From Acetatifactor sp. (GTDB lineage: Bacteria; Bacillota; Clostridia; Lachnospirales; Lachnospiraceae), in contig JAEDDX010000018.1 of NCBI GenBank assembly GCA_016293615.1, positions 1 through 42,672 of the forward strand: a stretch of 42,672 nt of DNA. The letters are read 5' to 3'. Position 1 is the stretch's first letter, and each line of letters opens with the position of its first letter. Positions 24,448 to 33,414 of the stretch are shown here, piece by piece. The translations under genes were made by a program, and so were the position numbers. A model generated the notes under the pieces. The model saw nothing but the letters and a program-made list of their open reading frames with translations. It was not told the origin of the DNA and ran no database searches.

Positions 24448-25847
24448 TCGTTCTGTTTCCTTTCCTGGTTCCGGTCCTGCTTTCTCACAGTACAAATAAC
24501 AAATGCCAGAACTCCCGCCACATACAGAATCACAATCAATGCCCTCATCAAAAGATGATTCAAAAACACCCGTATCAGGGCAGAATAACTAAGCATCACC
24601 AGTACAGATATGCCCAGAAAGGCGACAGAATACGCCTTCGTTCTGCAAACCCGCCGCTCCACAAGGAGATGAAAAGCCAATACGGCCAGATAGGAAAAGG
24701 CAGTAGTATAGGCTGCAGCCTCATACCCGAAAACCGGAATCAACAACAGGTTCGTACCAATATTGATCACGGCACCGAGTACCATCCCGGCAGTGAGATA
24801 CAATGCCTTTCCACCGGCATACTCAATTTCCGACAGAATACATCCGAGAAAATTAAAGAACCAGCTCAGGCACAGCGGAACAATCAGAATATCTCCAACT
24901 CTGTACTCTTTGGCAAGAAAAAACCAACAAAGTTCCCTGCCCGCCCCCATGATTCCAAAGACTGCGACCATAAACAGGCAGACATAAGCTATCATTTTTT
25001 TTCGAATCTCCTGATATTGTTTTTCTGAAAAATGCATCATGAAAATGCGCGTCCATACATTTTGCATAGAAAGCATCACAATATATAGTATACTGCCGAT
25101 AGTTCCCACACCCGAATAGATTCCAACCTTGTCCTCCCCTCCAAAGTATCCGATCAGGACCCGGTCGGACTGCGTGAGCACCGTTGCCGAAAGAGACATG
25201 AAAATCGTTGGTATTCCAAGCTTCAAGCCGTAACGCCAATACTTTTTACGGACTCTGCCGTTCTTCAGAATATAGACAAGACACAACACCAGCAGGAAAA
25301 TCAGAGGAACCACATGACCGATCAGCCTCTCCACATAGGAGGACTGCTTCTTCCAGTACAAAATCAGAAGAATGGAAAGGATGATCTGCGGAATATTGTT
25401 CATGAATGTCATTCCGATATACCGTACATATCGGTTTTCAATAATAAAGCGCTGTTCCACCAGCTGAAAAATACAGTTGCCGTAAGATGCAATCCAAGCC
25501 GCGGCAAACATCCCCGTCTGAAGGTCAGCCGCCCGGCAAACAAGGATTCCTGCTACGCCAACCCCTGCTGCCAGAACCGTCTGGTATCCGGCAAGGGAAG
25601 CAACATAATCGTGAAATGAATCCGTAAACTCAAATTTGGCCACAGTGATTGTTTTAGCCAATCCCAGACTCATGATAGCTGTCAGCATACTTTCATATAC
25701 AAGATAGGTATAGTACAGACCGTAATCCTCCACTGTCATGATTCTGGTAAAAACAGAAACCGACAGAAAGGTAATTGCTTTAATCAAAAAATTACCGACT
25801 ATATACCAGCTGCCTGAAACCAATACCTGTTTTACATCTTTTTTCAT
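24444..25847 (-). CDS. Polysaccharide flippase (Wzx-like)
   Basis: 467 residues with 12-14 membrane segments and the N-terminal pattern of polysaccharide export proteins (ITFLSVSVFTRIMTVEDYGL), a member of the MOP superfamily. It should move lipid-linked repeat units across the cytoplasmic membrane. Both ends overlap neighbours by ATGA: its start with the GT4 gene upstream and its stop with the GT4 gene downstream. This places it firmly in the operon. Confidence 0.92.
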   Translation of the reverse strand: MKKDVKQVLVSGSWYIVGNFLIKAITFLSVSVFTRIMTVEDYGLYYTYLVYESMLTAIMSLGLAKTITVAKFEFTDSFHDYVASLAGYQTVLAAGVGVAGILVCRAADLQTGMFAAAWIASYGNCIFQLVEQRFIIENRYVRYIGMTFMNNIPQIILSILLILYWKKQSSYVERLIGHVVPLIFLLVLCLVYILKNGRVRKKYWRYGLKLGIPTIFMSLSATVLTQSDRVLIGYFGGEDKVGIYSGVGTIGSILYIVMLSMQNVWTRIFMMHFSEKQYQEIRKKMIAYVCLFMVAVFGIMGAGRELCWFFLAKEYRVGDILIVPLCLSWFFNFLGCILSEIEYAGGKALYLTAGMVLGAVINIGTNLLLIPVFGYEAAAYTTAFSYLAVLAFHLLVERRVCRTKAYSVAFLGISVLVMLSYSALIRVFLNHLLMRALIVILYVAGVLAFVICTVRKQDRNQERKQNE

Positions 25848-26959
25848 TCGTTCAGCTGCCTGCCTTTGCCATGATTCTTTGGATTACCGACGGCCTCCAG
25901 ATAGATGGAATAGTACCGCTCCGCCATTTTCTCCACACTGTATGTATCTGCAACCGTCTGACACGCATTTCTTCGAATCTTCTCCAATACTGCCTCATCT
26001 GCCTGTTCGACCATTCGGATTGTCCTCACAAAATCATCCGCCCCGGAGCAAAGATAACCGTTCACTCCGTTCGTGATTACCTCACGATTGCCCGGTACAT
26101 CGCTTACAACACATATCTTTCCGAGTGCCATTGCTTCGAGCAACGCCAAAGACAGACCTTCAAAGACAGAAGTCAGGACGAAGATATCCGCATTCTTCAT
26201 CCGGCTGATTGTTTCACTGTGGCTGAGCAGCCCCGTAGCTTCGATATTGTCCGCTGTCAGAGTATTTTTTTTATCATCTCCCACCCAGACAAAAGCCACA
26301 TCCGGCATCTGCTCAGCTATGTTGTTGAACAATGCAGGATTCTTCTGCCAGACATTTCTGCTTACGGTCAGCACCTCTGTTTTCCCGGTTCTGCTGCTCT
26401 GCACAGACTCAGTCAGACCAAGCAATTCCTCTGTAGGAATCCCATTCAACACGTAGATACTGTCCTTTCGAAACCCTCTGGCAATCTGATACTCCTGCTT
26501 GCCACAGGCGATGATTGTGCAGGGTCTGAGTGCAGAGATTCTCTCCATCCATCGGTATATCTCCATTTTCCACCTGGGGCTGCCGTTTAGAAAAGCAAAG
26601 CCATGGGGGGTGTAAAAGACAGGACATGGGTTATTCAAAAACGACCATCTCCCCCACATGCCCGCAATGGAAGAATGCAGATGAATCACATCCGGCTTAA
26701 GCCGAAGCACCAGTTCCCGGTACTTACGAATCCCCGCCAGGCAATTCAGATTGCGATGCGAGGAAAATCCCTGCTCCATGGGAATCAGTTCAATCCCCGG
26801 AGCAAAGTCCTCCCGACAGACCATTGATGTCCTGCAATTATCCTCGTAGGCAATCATGATCTGTGCCCGGTCTGCCAGCTGATTAGCCAACCCCAACAGA
26901 AATCTGTAGATACCTCCGTCGAACGCCTCGGTTACATAGAGGATACGCATTTTAGTCAT
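25844..26959 (-). CDS. Glycosyltransferase family 4
   Basis: 371 residues from the ATG at 26959, with AGGGGGG 7 nt upstream. The N-terminus MRILYVTEAFDGGIYRFL and the DVIHLHSS stretch are typical of the GT4 acceptor domain; the donor domain has FEGLSLALLEAMALG (EX7E). It resembles WcaL/EpsF-type exopolysaccharide transferases. The start lies inside the last codons of the upstream GT4 gene (8-nt overlap). The reading frame extends another 29 residues upstream, but no ribosome site supports that. Confidence 0.92.
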   Translation of the reverse strand: MTKMRILYVTEAFDGGIYRFLLGLANQLADRAQIMIAYEDNCRTSMVCREDFAPGIELIPMEQGFSSHRNLNCLAGIRKYRELVLRLKPDVIHLHSSIAGMWGRWSFLNNPCPVFYTPHGFAFLNGSPRWKMEIYRWMERISALRPCTIIACGKQEYQIARGFRKDSIYVLNGIPTEELLGLTESVQSSRTGKTEVLTVSRNVWQKNPALFNNIAEQMPDVAFVWVGDDKKNTLTADNIEATGLLSHSETISRMKNADIFVLTSVFEGLSLALLEAMALGKICVVSDVPGNREVITNGVNGYLCSGADDFVRTIRMVEQADEAVLEKIRRNACQTVADTYSVEKMAERYYSIYLEAVGNPKNHGKGRQLNE

Positions 26960-28118
26960 AGGAATGCCCCCCTTCAGAAATAACCTGAAACACTCTTCTT
27001 CGCTTTTCCTGCTCCGAAAACATAGTCTGAACTCTTTCGCGGGCATTCTTTCGTATTCTCTGCTTGTCCTCAGTACTCATCCGAAGTATACTTTCCGCAC
27101 GCTTAGCACACATCTTCGCATCATCTTCCTCTGTGTACAAAAAGCCTGTCACTCCGTCCTCAATCATTTCCGGGACTCCGCCCACCGCCCTGGCCAGCAC
27201 CAATGTACCGGCAGCCATTGCCTCCAGAATCACATTCGGTAAGGAGTCTCTCTTACTGGTCAGAAGCAGAAGATCTGTGGAGAGATATAGCGTTACAAGG
27301 CTTTCACGATCAAGGCTTCCAGTGAAGCTTACCGGAAGCTTGTTATCTGCAATAAACTCCTTCATCTTTCGATACAGCGGTTCCTCCATAACAGGACCTG
27401 CCATGACCGCGTGAAAAGGAAGCTTCAATTCACTCAAGATTCTTAAAAAGGCCATCGGATCCTTCCGTTCTGCGATTGTTCCTACCATGGCAATCTGGTA
27501 TTCTGCATGTTCTCCCTGCCCACTCTTCTGCAGGGCAGCCGAATCGAGACTTGCCGAAAGCAGCGGAACGCTGTTATACGCAACCGTAATCGGTACACTT
27601 CCTTTCATCAATCCCGCAAGGTATTCCTTATTTGCCTTTGAAGGTACAATGATATGATCGAGACTTTGAGCATGCCCCATAAAATATTTGCCCATCATCG
27701 AATCCGTTTCCAACATATCATGAATATGAGACACATTCTTAAGCTCCGGTTTCCAGCGTCTGACTGCCGCGAGAATGGGAATATCCGTGGAATTATTCCC
27801 ATAAATCACATCGATCTGATATCGTCTGATCAATTGAAGCACCAGTACGACAGAACGAAGATACGACAATACCCACATCACCAGCATCAGCGGATGTTTT
27901 TTCAGATCCCAACGGCACAGCACAAAACGGCTGGTAACCACATGGTTCGCAGGAAGCACTCTCTCATACTCTTTCCTGACAGAAGGTTTTCGGTTGGTGA
28001 GCATAAAAAACTCAAAATCCTCATTATCACGCAGATAATCAGCCATCACGCGTTCTGCTCCGCCGAAAATATTGGTACTCACCAGAATCAGTACCTTTTT
28101 ACGATTTTGTCTCATCAT
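26952..28118 (-). CDS. Glycosyltransferase family 4
   Basis: 388 residues from tandem ATG codons at 28118/28115 following GGGGGTGT. LILVSTNIFGGAERVMADYL is the glycine-rich N-terminal loop; the donor-site motif reads RDSLPNVILEAMAAG, with Asp in place of the first Glu of EX7E. Whether this lowers activity is unknown, as this position tolerates Asp in some GT4 proteins. The start overlaps the GT2 gene by 20 nt. Confidence 0.9.
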   Translation of the reverse strand: MMRQNRKKVLILVSTNIFGGAERVMADYLRDNEDFEFFMLTNRKPSVRKEYERVLPANHVVTSRFVLCRWDLKKHPLMLVMWVLSYLRSVVLVLQLIRRYQIDVIYGNNSTDIPILAAVRRWKPELKNVSHIHDMLETDSMMGKYFMGHAQSLDHIIVPSKANKEYLAGLMKGSVPITVAYNSVPLLSASLDSAALQKSGQGEHAEYQIAMVGTIAERKDPMAFLRILSELKLPFHAVMAGPVMEEPLYRKMKEFIADNKLPVSFTGSLDRESLVTLYLSTDLLLLTSKRDSLPNVILEAMAAGTLVLARAVGGVPEMIEDGVTGFLYTEEDDAKMCAKRAESILRMSTEDKQRIRKNARERVQTMFSEQEKRRRVFQVISEGGHSYD

Positions 28119-29019
28119 AGACACCCCCGATCGGTCTGCCCGGCATATACAACGGGTGTACCCCCTGAATATTCCTGACCCCATGCAAGATCGCCGTCAT
28201 ACCAAGTGACAGTTTAACCCGAAATTTTCGGATGCTTCGGCCAAGAAGAAGCTGTTTGACGACGCAGGCAGCTAGGAATCGAATGGTATAGCCAAAAAGG
28301 AAAAGGGCTTTCCTGAGACACTTCAGCGGTCCTTTGGTATACTTCAATCGGACAATCACATAGTTTCTCATGCCATAAAACTTCTTCCAGCTCAACCCGA
28401 CATCGACCTCTTCCTTTTGCATATGAACCGCTATTGCTTCATTTACCGAGATAATATTGGTATGCTCTCTCATCCGCATACTGTATTCCGTATCATCATA
28501 CCAGATAAAAAAGTCTCTCTCAGGCAGACCGATTCTCTCCACAAGGCTTCGCTTTATCATAGCGCCGACAAATGTAACTCTCTCCACCTCAGAATAAGCG
28601 TCTGTTGTCTCCTGTGTCAATCTCCAACTTCCTTTTGAAAACCATTTTACATTCCCCGTGAAGCATTCCGTGTCCGGATATGCCGCTGCCGCCATTAGCA
28701 TCCGGGTGCAAAAATCAGGCTCCAGTATAGCATCATCGTCCAACACAAGCAGCCAGTCGCACTGTGTCCCAACCGCCTCACGAAATCCATAATGAAAACC
28801 GCCGGATCCCCCCAGATTCTTTTCCAGCCGCATATACCTGACCAGCGTATGTCCCTCCACAGAATCCGGTTGAGCAAACAGCTCCTCCGTACCATCCGTA
28901 GAGGCATTATCCATGATGATCACTGTCGTTAATGGGGTCTCCTGGGATAACAATGCCCGCAGACACTGCTTTAACAGTTCCTTTCGATTGTAGGTAACGA
29001 CAACTGCACATATATCCAT
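28099..29019 (-). CDS. Glycosyltransferase family 2 (GlfT/RfbF-like)
   Basis: 306 residues from the ATG at 29019, where GGGAG lies 8 nt upstream; the long frame adds 97 residues within the neighbouring gene and is rejected. GT-A fold: VVTYNR at the start, DNASTDGT, the ENLGG-type GGSGGFHYG loop characteristic of rhamnosyl/galactofuranosyl transferases, and the metal-binding DDD at 94-96. FFIWYDDTEY supplies the late acidic motif. An inverting transferase for a repeat unit sugar, possibly rhamnose or galactofuranose. Confidence 0.92.
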   Translation of the reverse strand: MDICAVVVTYNRKELLKQCLRALLSQETPLTTVIIMDNASTDGTEELFAQPDSVEGHTLVRYMRLEKNLGGSGGFHYGFREAVGTQCDWLLVLDDDAILEPDFCTRMLMAAAAYPDTECFTGNVKWFSKGSWRLTQETTDAYSEVERVTFVGAMIKRSLVERIGLPERDFFIWYDDTEYSMRMREHTNIISVNEAIAVHMQKEEVDVGLSWKKFYGMRNYVIVRLKYTKGPLKCLRKALFLFGYTIRFLAACVVKQLLLGRSIRKFRVKLSLGMTAILHGVRNIQGVHPLYMPGRPIGGVYDETKS

Positions 29020-29039
29020 TCGATTCACTCCCGTTTTTA

Positions 29040-29963
29040 TCAAATCCTGTGAAGAATCCGCTTTTTTATCACATCTATCAAATTCACATACAAATAGTAT
29101 AAGTAACAATTGGAACAATCTGTCAGCAATTTGATATACTTTTTTTTCCCGCCCTGACAATGAAGTGTGAGTGCCCGAATCAGCTTTCCGTCTGACCGAG
29201 TCAGATAAGGGCTTTCTCCTCGAAATGTCACCTTCTTCATATGAAGCGTCCTGCGATAGGCATACTCCCCCATACGGGCATTGTCTGATACCGACAGATT
29301 GTGGTCCCACACAACGCTCTCACCGTTTCTTTCAAGCGGCTCGTTCATATTCAGGAACCGCATGCCCTGCTGTATCATCTGCTGCTTCCAGCCGGTCAAC
29401 CAGACCATGTCACAGATAGCGCTTACCCACAGGACTTTGTGTTCACAATGGTATTGATAGATTGTTTCGATCAGGTCTCGTCGGTTCTCATAAATATCCA
29501 GAATATATCCTGTAAAATTTTCCAGAGATTCTCGTTTCCAATAGCTGCAATGTGGCGAGGCACACTCTCCAAAATAGACCGGATACTCGCACACGGAGAA
29601 TGCTGCATCGTATTGTCCCATAGACAGGTTTGAAAGGTCCTCGTAAATCAACAGGTCACTGTCGCACAGATATGCGTCCCTCCAGCCATGATACTCCATG
29701 AAACGCAGCAGGAGAAAATATCTCTGCAGGCAAAACCGCTCATATTGCTCTTCTGTGTAGGAGTAATGTACATACTCCTTTTCCAGTCTGAGACAGTTTT
29801 CCGAAACGTAATCAGCTATAGGGAACCAGTTCCTGCAGCAGTCTGCATTTGCTTCATCCCCCAATAAATAAACATTCTCTTCGCCACATGCTTGCACAGC
29901 CTGTTGAATCACCGATACCAGATAATCAGCATATCCCCTGTGAATATAAACGATAGGAATCAT
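29040..29963 (-). CDS. Putative GT-A glycosyltransferase, first gene of the glycan operon
   Basis: 307 residues. The fold signs are an N-terminal IPIVYIHRGY strand, a nucleotide-site-like region, and CDSDLLIY with the DxD motif at 101-103, as in GT-A enzymes that bind a metal and a sugar nucleotide. No close family name; similar proteins sit in clostridial capsule loci. GGGGAG lies 6 nt before the ATG. The leader before it carries a terminator-like hairpin only 19 nt upstream. Confidence 0.75.
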   Translation of the reverse strand: MIPIVYIHRGYADYLVSVIQQAVQACGEENVYLLGDEANADCCRNWFPIADYVSENCLRLEKEYVHYSYTEEQYERFCLQRYFLLLRFMEYHGWRDAYLCDSDLLIYEDLSNLSMGQYDAAFSVCEYPVYFGECASPHCSYWKRESLENFTGYILDIYENRRDLIETIYQYHCEHKVLWVSAICDMVWLTGWKQQMIQQGMRFLNMNEPLERNGESVVWDHNLSVSDNARMGEYAYRRTLHMKKVTFRGESPYLTRSDGKLIRALTLHCQGGKKKYIKLLTDCSNCYLYYLYVNLIDVIKKRILHRI

Positions 29964-29981
29964 ATCATTCTCCCCGTCTTT

Positions 29982-30015
29982 AAAATAAAAGCGTTTTTCA
30001 GTGAATGAAAAACGC
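29982..30015 (-). terminator. Terminator-like hairpin in the glycan operon leader
   Basis: Minus-strand GCGTTTTTCA/TGAAAAACGC, a perfect 10-bp stem with a 5-nt loop, followed by TTTTATTTT. It lies between the promoter at 30106-30135 and the first gene, so transcription must pass it to express the operon. A short CTAAG/CTTAG hairpin sits just upstream on the same transcript. Confidence 0.75.
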
Positions 30016-30105
30016 CCCTAAGAGTAGCTTAGCATATTTTTTGCGTATCAGTCATGCATGAGTCTATATACATCACTAACCCGAATCACATAAAAACTCG
30101 AATAT

Positions 30106-30135
30106 ATTGTATGTTACACCTCCTGTATTTGTCAA
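30106..30135 (-). promoter_or_regulatory. Promoter of the surface polysaccharide operon
   Basis: Minus-strand perfect TTGACA (30130-30135), 18-nt spacer, TACAAT (30106-30111). It predicts a leader of about 135 nt. The remainder of the 300-nt AT-rich gap 29964-30263 upstream shows no gene. Confidence 0.65.
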
Positions 30136-30263
30136 CATGTTTTGGTTGCAAAGGAGGATGCATCCTTTTTGCGATCATTCCTACACTCTTTTCCAACATG
30201 CATGGCATACATACAAAAATCGCATATTTTTAGTCTAAGTCATCACGCTCCTGCAATGCAGTA

Positions 30264-31058
30264 TTACACCTGCGCATTGACCGCCCTTGCCTGAATTTCC
30301 CGAAAGCTCCCATCCTCTTCCAGCTGGTAGTAGGCTCTCTTGTCCCCGTCATAAGCGAGGCACAGAATGCTTCCGGACTTTATCGCAGAGCCATCAATAT
30401 AGTAATGGCTTTGTCCGTCAAAAAAGATGCCGCGAAAACCTTTGTCCCTTGCCAGGTAAGAGGCTGCCACATGCCCGGCGATAATATCTTTATAGAAAGG
30501 TCCTACGGAAGGAGGATATTTCCCCGTCATCACATAGTCCGGAGTTCCTATGGTACACCACGCCGCCTCTTCCTCCGGTATCTCCTCATCCACACCCGCA
30601 TGCACAAAAATCTGTGTGTCCGTCTCATAGAACAGTCTAAGCTTTCTCATCCAGGCCAATAGCTCTTTATGATCCCTCTTAATACATGCCTTCACAAACG
30701 CGATACGGGCTTCCCGGTCCGGCAAAACTTCGAGTTCTCTGAATTGTTCCTTCGAAAGGAAGGTCCCGGAGGTAAAAAAGTCCCTGTCCTCAGCAAGCCA
30801 GATGTCCTCATTTCGGAACAAAAACTCCTCAAACCAGACTTCATGGTTTCCTTTCAGCACGATCACCTTCTCGTTTCCGAACTCCTGCTCAAGATCATAC
30901 ACCAGTTTCAGGCACTCATAGCTCCGATTTCCTCTGTCGATATAATCACCCAGCAGTATGAGTTGATTCCCGCCTTCCGTCAAAAAAGGTCTCAGTTGTT
31001 CCACTCTCCGCGCCAGCAATTCATATTGTCCGTGAATGTCAGACATGGCAAATATCAT
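30264..31058 (-). CDS. Calcineurin-type metallophosphoesterase
   Basis: 264 residues from the ATG at 31058 (GAGG 8 nt upstream). The metal-binding blocks are in order: SDIHGQ (D-x-H), GDYIDRGNRS (GDxxDRG), KGNHE (GNHE), then later HAGVDEE and AGHVAA for the distal His residues. This is the bacterial serine/threonine-phosphatase-like or diadenosine-tetraphosphatase-like group. The exact substrate, phosphoprotein or nucleotide, cannot be told. No operon partner other than the small ORF upstream. Confidence 0.9.
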   Translation of the reverse strand: MIFAMSDIHGQYELLARRVEQLRPFLTEGGNQLILLGDYIDRGNRSYECLKLVYDLEQEFGNEKVIVLKGNHEVWFEEFLFRNEDIWLAEDRDFFTSGTFLSKEQFRELEVLPDREARIAFVKACIKRDHKELLAWMRKLRLFYETDTQIFVHAGVDEEIPEEEAAWCTIGTPDYVMTGKYPPSVGPFYKDIIAGHVAASYLARDKGFRGIFFDGQSHYYIDGSAIKSGSILCLAYDGDKRAYYQLEEDGSFREIQARAVNAQV

Positions 31059-31134
31059 ATTCTGTACCTCGCTAAAAATATGTACCGGGACACCGTCAGG
31101 TTTTTGCCCCGGCAGCACCAATTAGAAATTTACA

Positions 31135-31263
31135 TTATTTCTTGTCCAGCAGATAACACAAAATCACCTGCCTCATATCATCTGCCAACGCATCTGCCGT
31201 TCTGAATATTTCAAATATTTCTTCTTTAGAGAAATCATCCGCAAAAACAAGACTTTTGCTCAT
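31135..31263 (-). CDS. Small hypothetical protein
   Basis: 42 residues beginning MSKSLVFADDFSKEEIFEIF and ending in a Lys-Lys tail; predicted mostly helical and acidic in the first half. An AAGGG site lies about 11 nt before the ATG. It sits between a HAD remnant and the phosphoesterase on the same strand. No family recognised; could also be a remnant. Confidence 0.4.
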   Translation of the reverse strand: MSKSLVFADDFSKEEIFEIFRTADALADDMRQVILCYLLDKK

Positions 31264-31324
31264 TCTTTTTGTCCCTTCGATATATCAAAAACCCGTTTCT
31301 TCGACTACCTGAATATCAGTATCA

Positions 31325-31501
31325 CTATACAATTTCATTCTCGAGAAAAGCCGCAATGCCATCCTCATCATTCGAACCGATTACAATGTCAGCTTTCTCC
31401 TTTACCGCATCAATCGCATTCCCCATTGCAACGCCCGTTCCGCATAATTCCAGCATTCCGATATCCGCAAAATCATCGCCGAATGCAATGATAGCTTCCG
31501 A
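31325..31501 (-). pseudogene. C-terminal remnant of a Cof-type HAD hydrolase
   Basis: 58 codons in frame before a stop at 31325. The encoded stretch starts at AIIAFGDDFADIGML, which is HAD motif IV of Cof-type sugar phosphatases, and continues GVAMGNAIDAVKEKAD and IVIGSNDEDGIAAFLE, the classic C-terminus. An in-frame stop lies immediately upstream and there is no start codon or ribosome site, so motifs I-III and the cap domain (about 200 residues) are gone. Confidence 0.85.
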
Positions 31502-31581
31502 CTAAATCAAATAAGAGCAGTTACCATTTTTTCATGTCACTCCCTCGCCCTTCTGTCATAAACCTCAAGCACCGAAGAGCA

Positions 31582-32625
31582 TTACTTGAAAAAGGTCACT
31601 CGAAAGCAGGTATACTCTCCTTCCCTGCTCCTTACGGAGATCTGTCCGCCCATACCCTCTACGATGGTCTTAGCCAGCGAAAGCCCGATTCCCACGCTGT
31701 TGGGGTTCACTGATGTGTCAACTCTGTAGAATCGGTCAAAAATATGCGCCATGGCTTCCTGCGGAATCCCTTTCCCATAATCAGTGACGGATATTCTGAC
31801 ATACAGAGCGTTTTCCTCCGCCCGGACCAGAATCTCAGAATGCTCCTCCGAATAATCTGAGGCATTCTTGAGCAGATTGACCAACACCTCCGTCAACCAC
31901 GGGCCATCTCCCCGGAACAGAAGCTCAGAACCTTCCTGCGCTGCCAATTCAACCTTTACACGCTGTCCTTTGGGCTCTGTCAGATAAGATACTGCCGCGA
32001 CGGCTGTATTAAGAATCAGTTTCATTTTGCACTCTTTTTTCTCAAAGGTAACTGCTCCTGCCTCGATACGAGCCTGCTTCAGCAAGGCTAAGATCAGCCA
32101 TTCCATCCGTTCCACCTGGTTGCCGGCTTCTAAAAGCAGCTGTTGCCTTTGTTTCTCAGGTACTTCCTGCCCGGCCAACAGCTCAATAAAAAGCTTCATG
32201 GACGCCAGGGGCGTCTTCAGTTGATGAGAGATATCCGAAATCGTGTTTTTCAAATAGATTCGCTCCTGCAAAGCCGCCGCTTGCGTACTTTGGAGTACCG
32301 TGGTCAGCTTCTGCAGATTCGTGAAGGCCAATCCCATCTGTCCCTGTCTATACTCTATCGGGGGCAATTCTCCGGTATTCTCCGCTGCGGCAACCATGAT
32401 TTGAGACAATCTCTCCAAATCCCTGCAGAACGCACGGAGTTTTCTCTGTTGATAGGAGAATAAGAAAGCCGCCAGCGCCGCAATCGGAATACATGGCAGA
32501 AGCGAGAGCGGATTTTTCAGAATACCAAGTGCGATTACCACCGCCGCCAGCAACGCCGCTATGCTACCTGCAAGAAAGACGATTCCGGCTTTTTCTGTCT
32601 CATAATACTTTTCCTTCTCTCTCAT
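31582..32625 (-). CDS. Sensor histidine kinase with short-loop sensor
   Basis: 347 residues from the ATG at 32625. Two membrane segments (about 13-36 and 41-57) are joined by only a few residues, so there is almost no external sensor domain, as in intramembrane-sensing kinases. H134 lies in ISHQLKTPLAS; LLKNASDYS is the N box, DYGKGIP G1 and GIGLSLAKTIVEGMGG G2. It follows the response regulator by 22 nt. Such kinases often take their signal from a partner ABC transporter, and one is encoded in the same operon. Confidence 0.92.
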   Translation of the reverse strand: MREKEKYYETEKAGIVFLAGSIAALLAAVVIALGILKNPLSLLPCIPIAALAAFLFSYQQRKLRAFCRDLERLSQIMVAAAENTGELPPIEYRQGQMGLAFTNLQKLTTVLQSTQAAALQERIYLKNTISDISHQLKTPLASMKLFIELLAGQEVPEKQRQQLLLEAGNQVERMEWLILALLKQARIEAGAVTFEKKECKMKLILNTAVAAVSYLTEPKGQRVKVELAAQEGSELLFRGDGPWLTEVLVNLLKNASDYSEEHSEILVRAEENALYVRISVTDYGKGIPQEAMAHIFDRFYRVDTSVNPNSVGIGLSLAKTIVEGMGGQISVRSREGEYTCFRVTFFK

Positions 32626-32647
32626 TTCTCTACGCCTCACAATCCCA

Positions 32648-33346
32648 TCATAGGCGAAACCGATACCCGATTCCCCTGACTGTCTCGATTCTGTCCGCTT
32701 CCTCGCCCAATTTCGTGCGAAGCCGCTTCATATATACCGAAAGCGTATTGTCCTCCACGAATGTCGTCTCGGTATCAAACAGTCCAAGCAACAGCTGATC
32801 ACGGCTCAGCACATTGCCGGCATTTTTCACAAGCTCCTTCAATAGTCTCAGTTCACTCATGGTACATTCGATCTGTTCCTCTCCCTGAAACAGGCGATAC
32901 TCATCCGGAAGGAACCGATATGCTCCGAAGCAAATACACGCCTTAGCCTGTGTACTGTTCTTGTCCCCGCTCATTTCGTACCGCCTGATATTGGCACGGA
33001 TCCTCGAGAGAAGCTCCTTGAGTCGAAAAGGCTTCGCCACATAATCATCGGCTCCCATCTCCAGTCCCTGCACAATGTTGACTTCTTCAGACAGAGCCGT
33101 CAGGAAAATGATCGGAACACTGCTGCCGGCCTGCCTCACTTCACGGCAAAGTTCCATCCCCATGCCATCCGGCAGACAAATATCCAACAACAATAGGGAA
33201 GGCGGCTCCCGATCCGCTTTCCCTAGCATTTCTCTCGCTTTCTGCAGGGTGGATGCATGTAAAACCTCATACCCTTCTGCCTGCAGTGCATATTCTATTC
33301 CCATTGCCAGAGCATAATCATCCTCCAACACCAGAATCCTTTGCAT
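32648..33346 (-). CDS. OmpR/PhoB-type response regulator
   Basis: 232 residues from the ATG at 33346 (GGAG 8 nt upstream). The receiver has the acidic pocket at residues 8-10, phospho-acceptor D55 in LLLLDICLPD, Thr in FLTAL and Lys in VAKPF. A winged-helix DNA-binding domain follows (about 130-230) with TMSELRLLKEL and the YMKRLRTKLG recognition region. Probably controls the upstream ABC transporter genes. Confidence 0.94.
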   Translation of the reverse strand: MQRILVLEDDYALAMGIEYALQAEGYEVLHASTLQKAREMLGKADREPPSLLLLDICLPDGMGMELCREVRQAGSSVPIIFLTALSEEVNIVQGLEMGADDYVAKPFRLKELLSRIRANIRRYEMSGDKNSTQAKACICFGAYRFLPDEYRLFQGEEQIECTMSELRLLKELVKNAGNVLSRDQLLLGLFDTETTFVEDNTLSVYMKRLRTKLGEEADRIETVRGIGYRFRL

Positions 33347-33414
33347 ATTCCGTTCTCCCCAAATGGATTTCAAAACTATCTTATCATAGTTTCCTGCAAA
33401 TGGGTATTCTTTTC

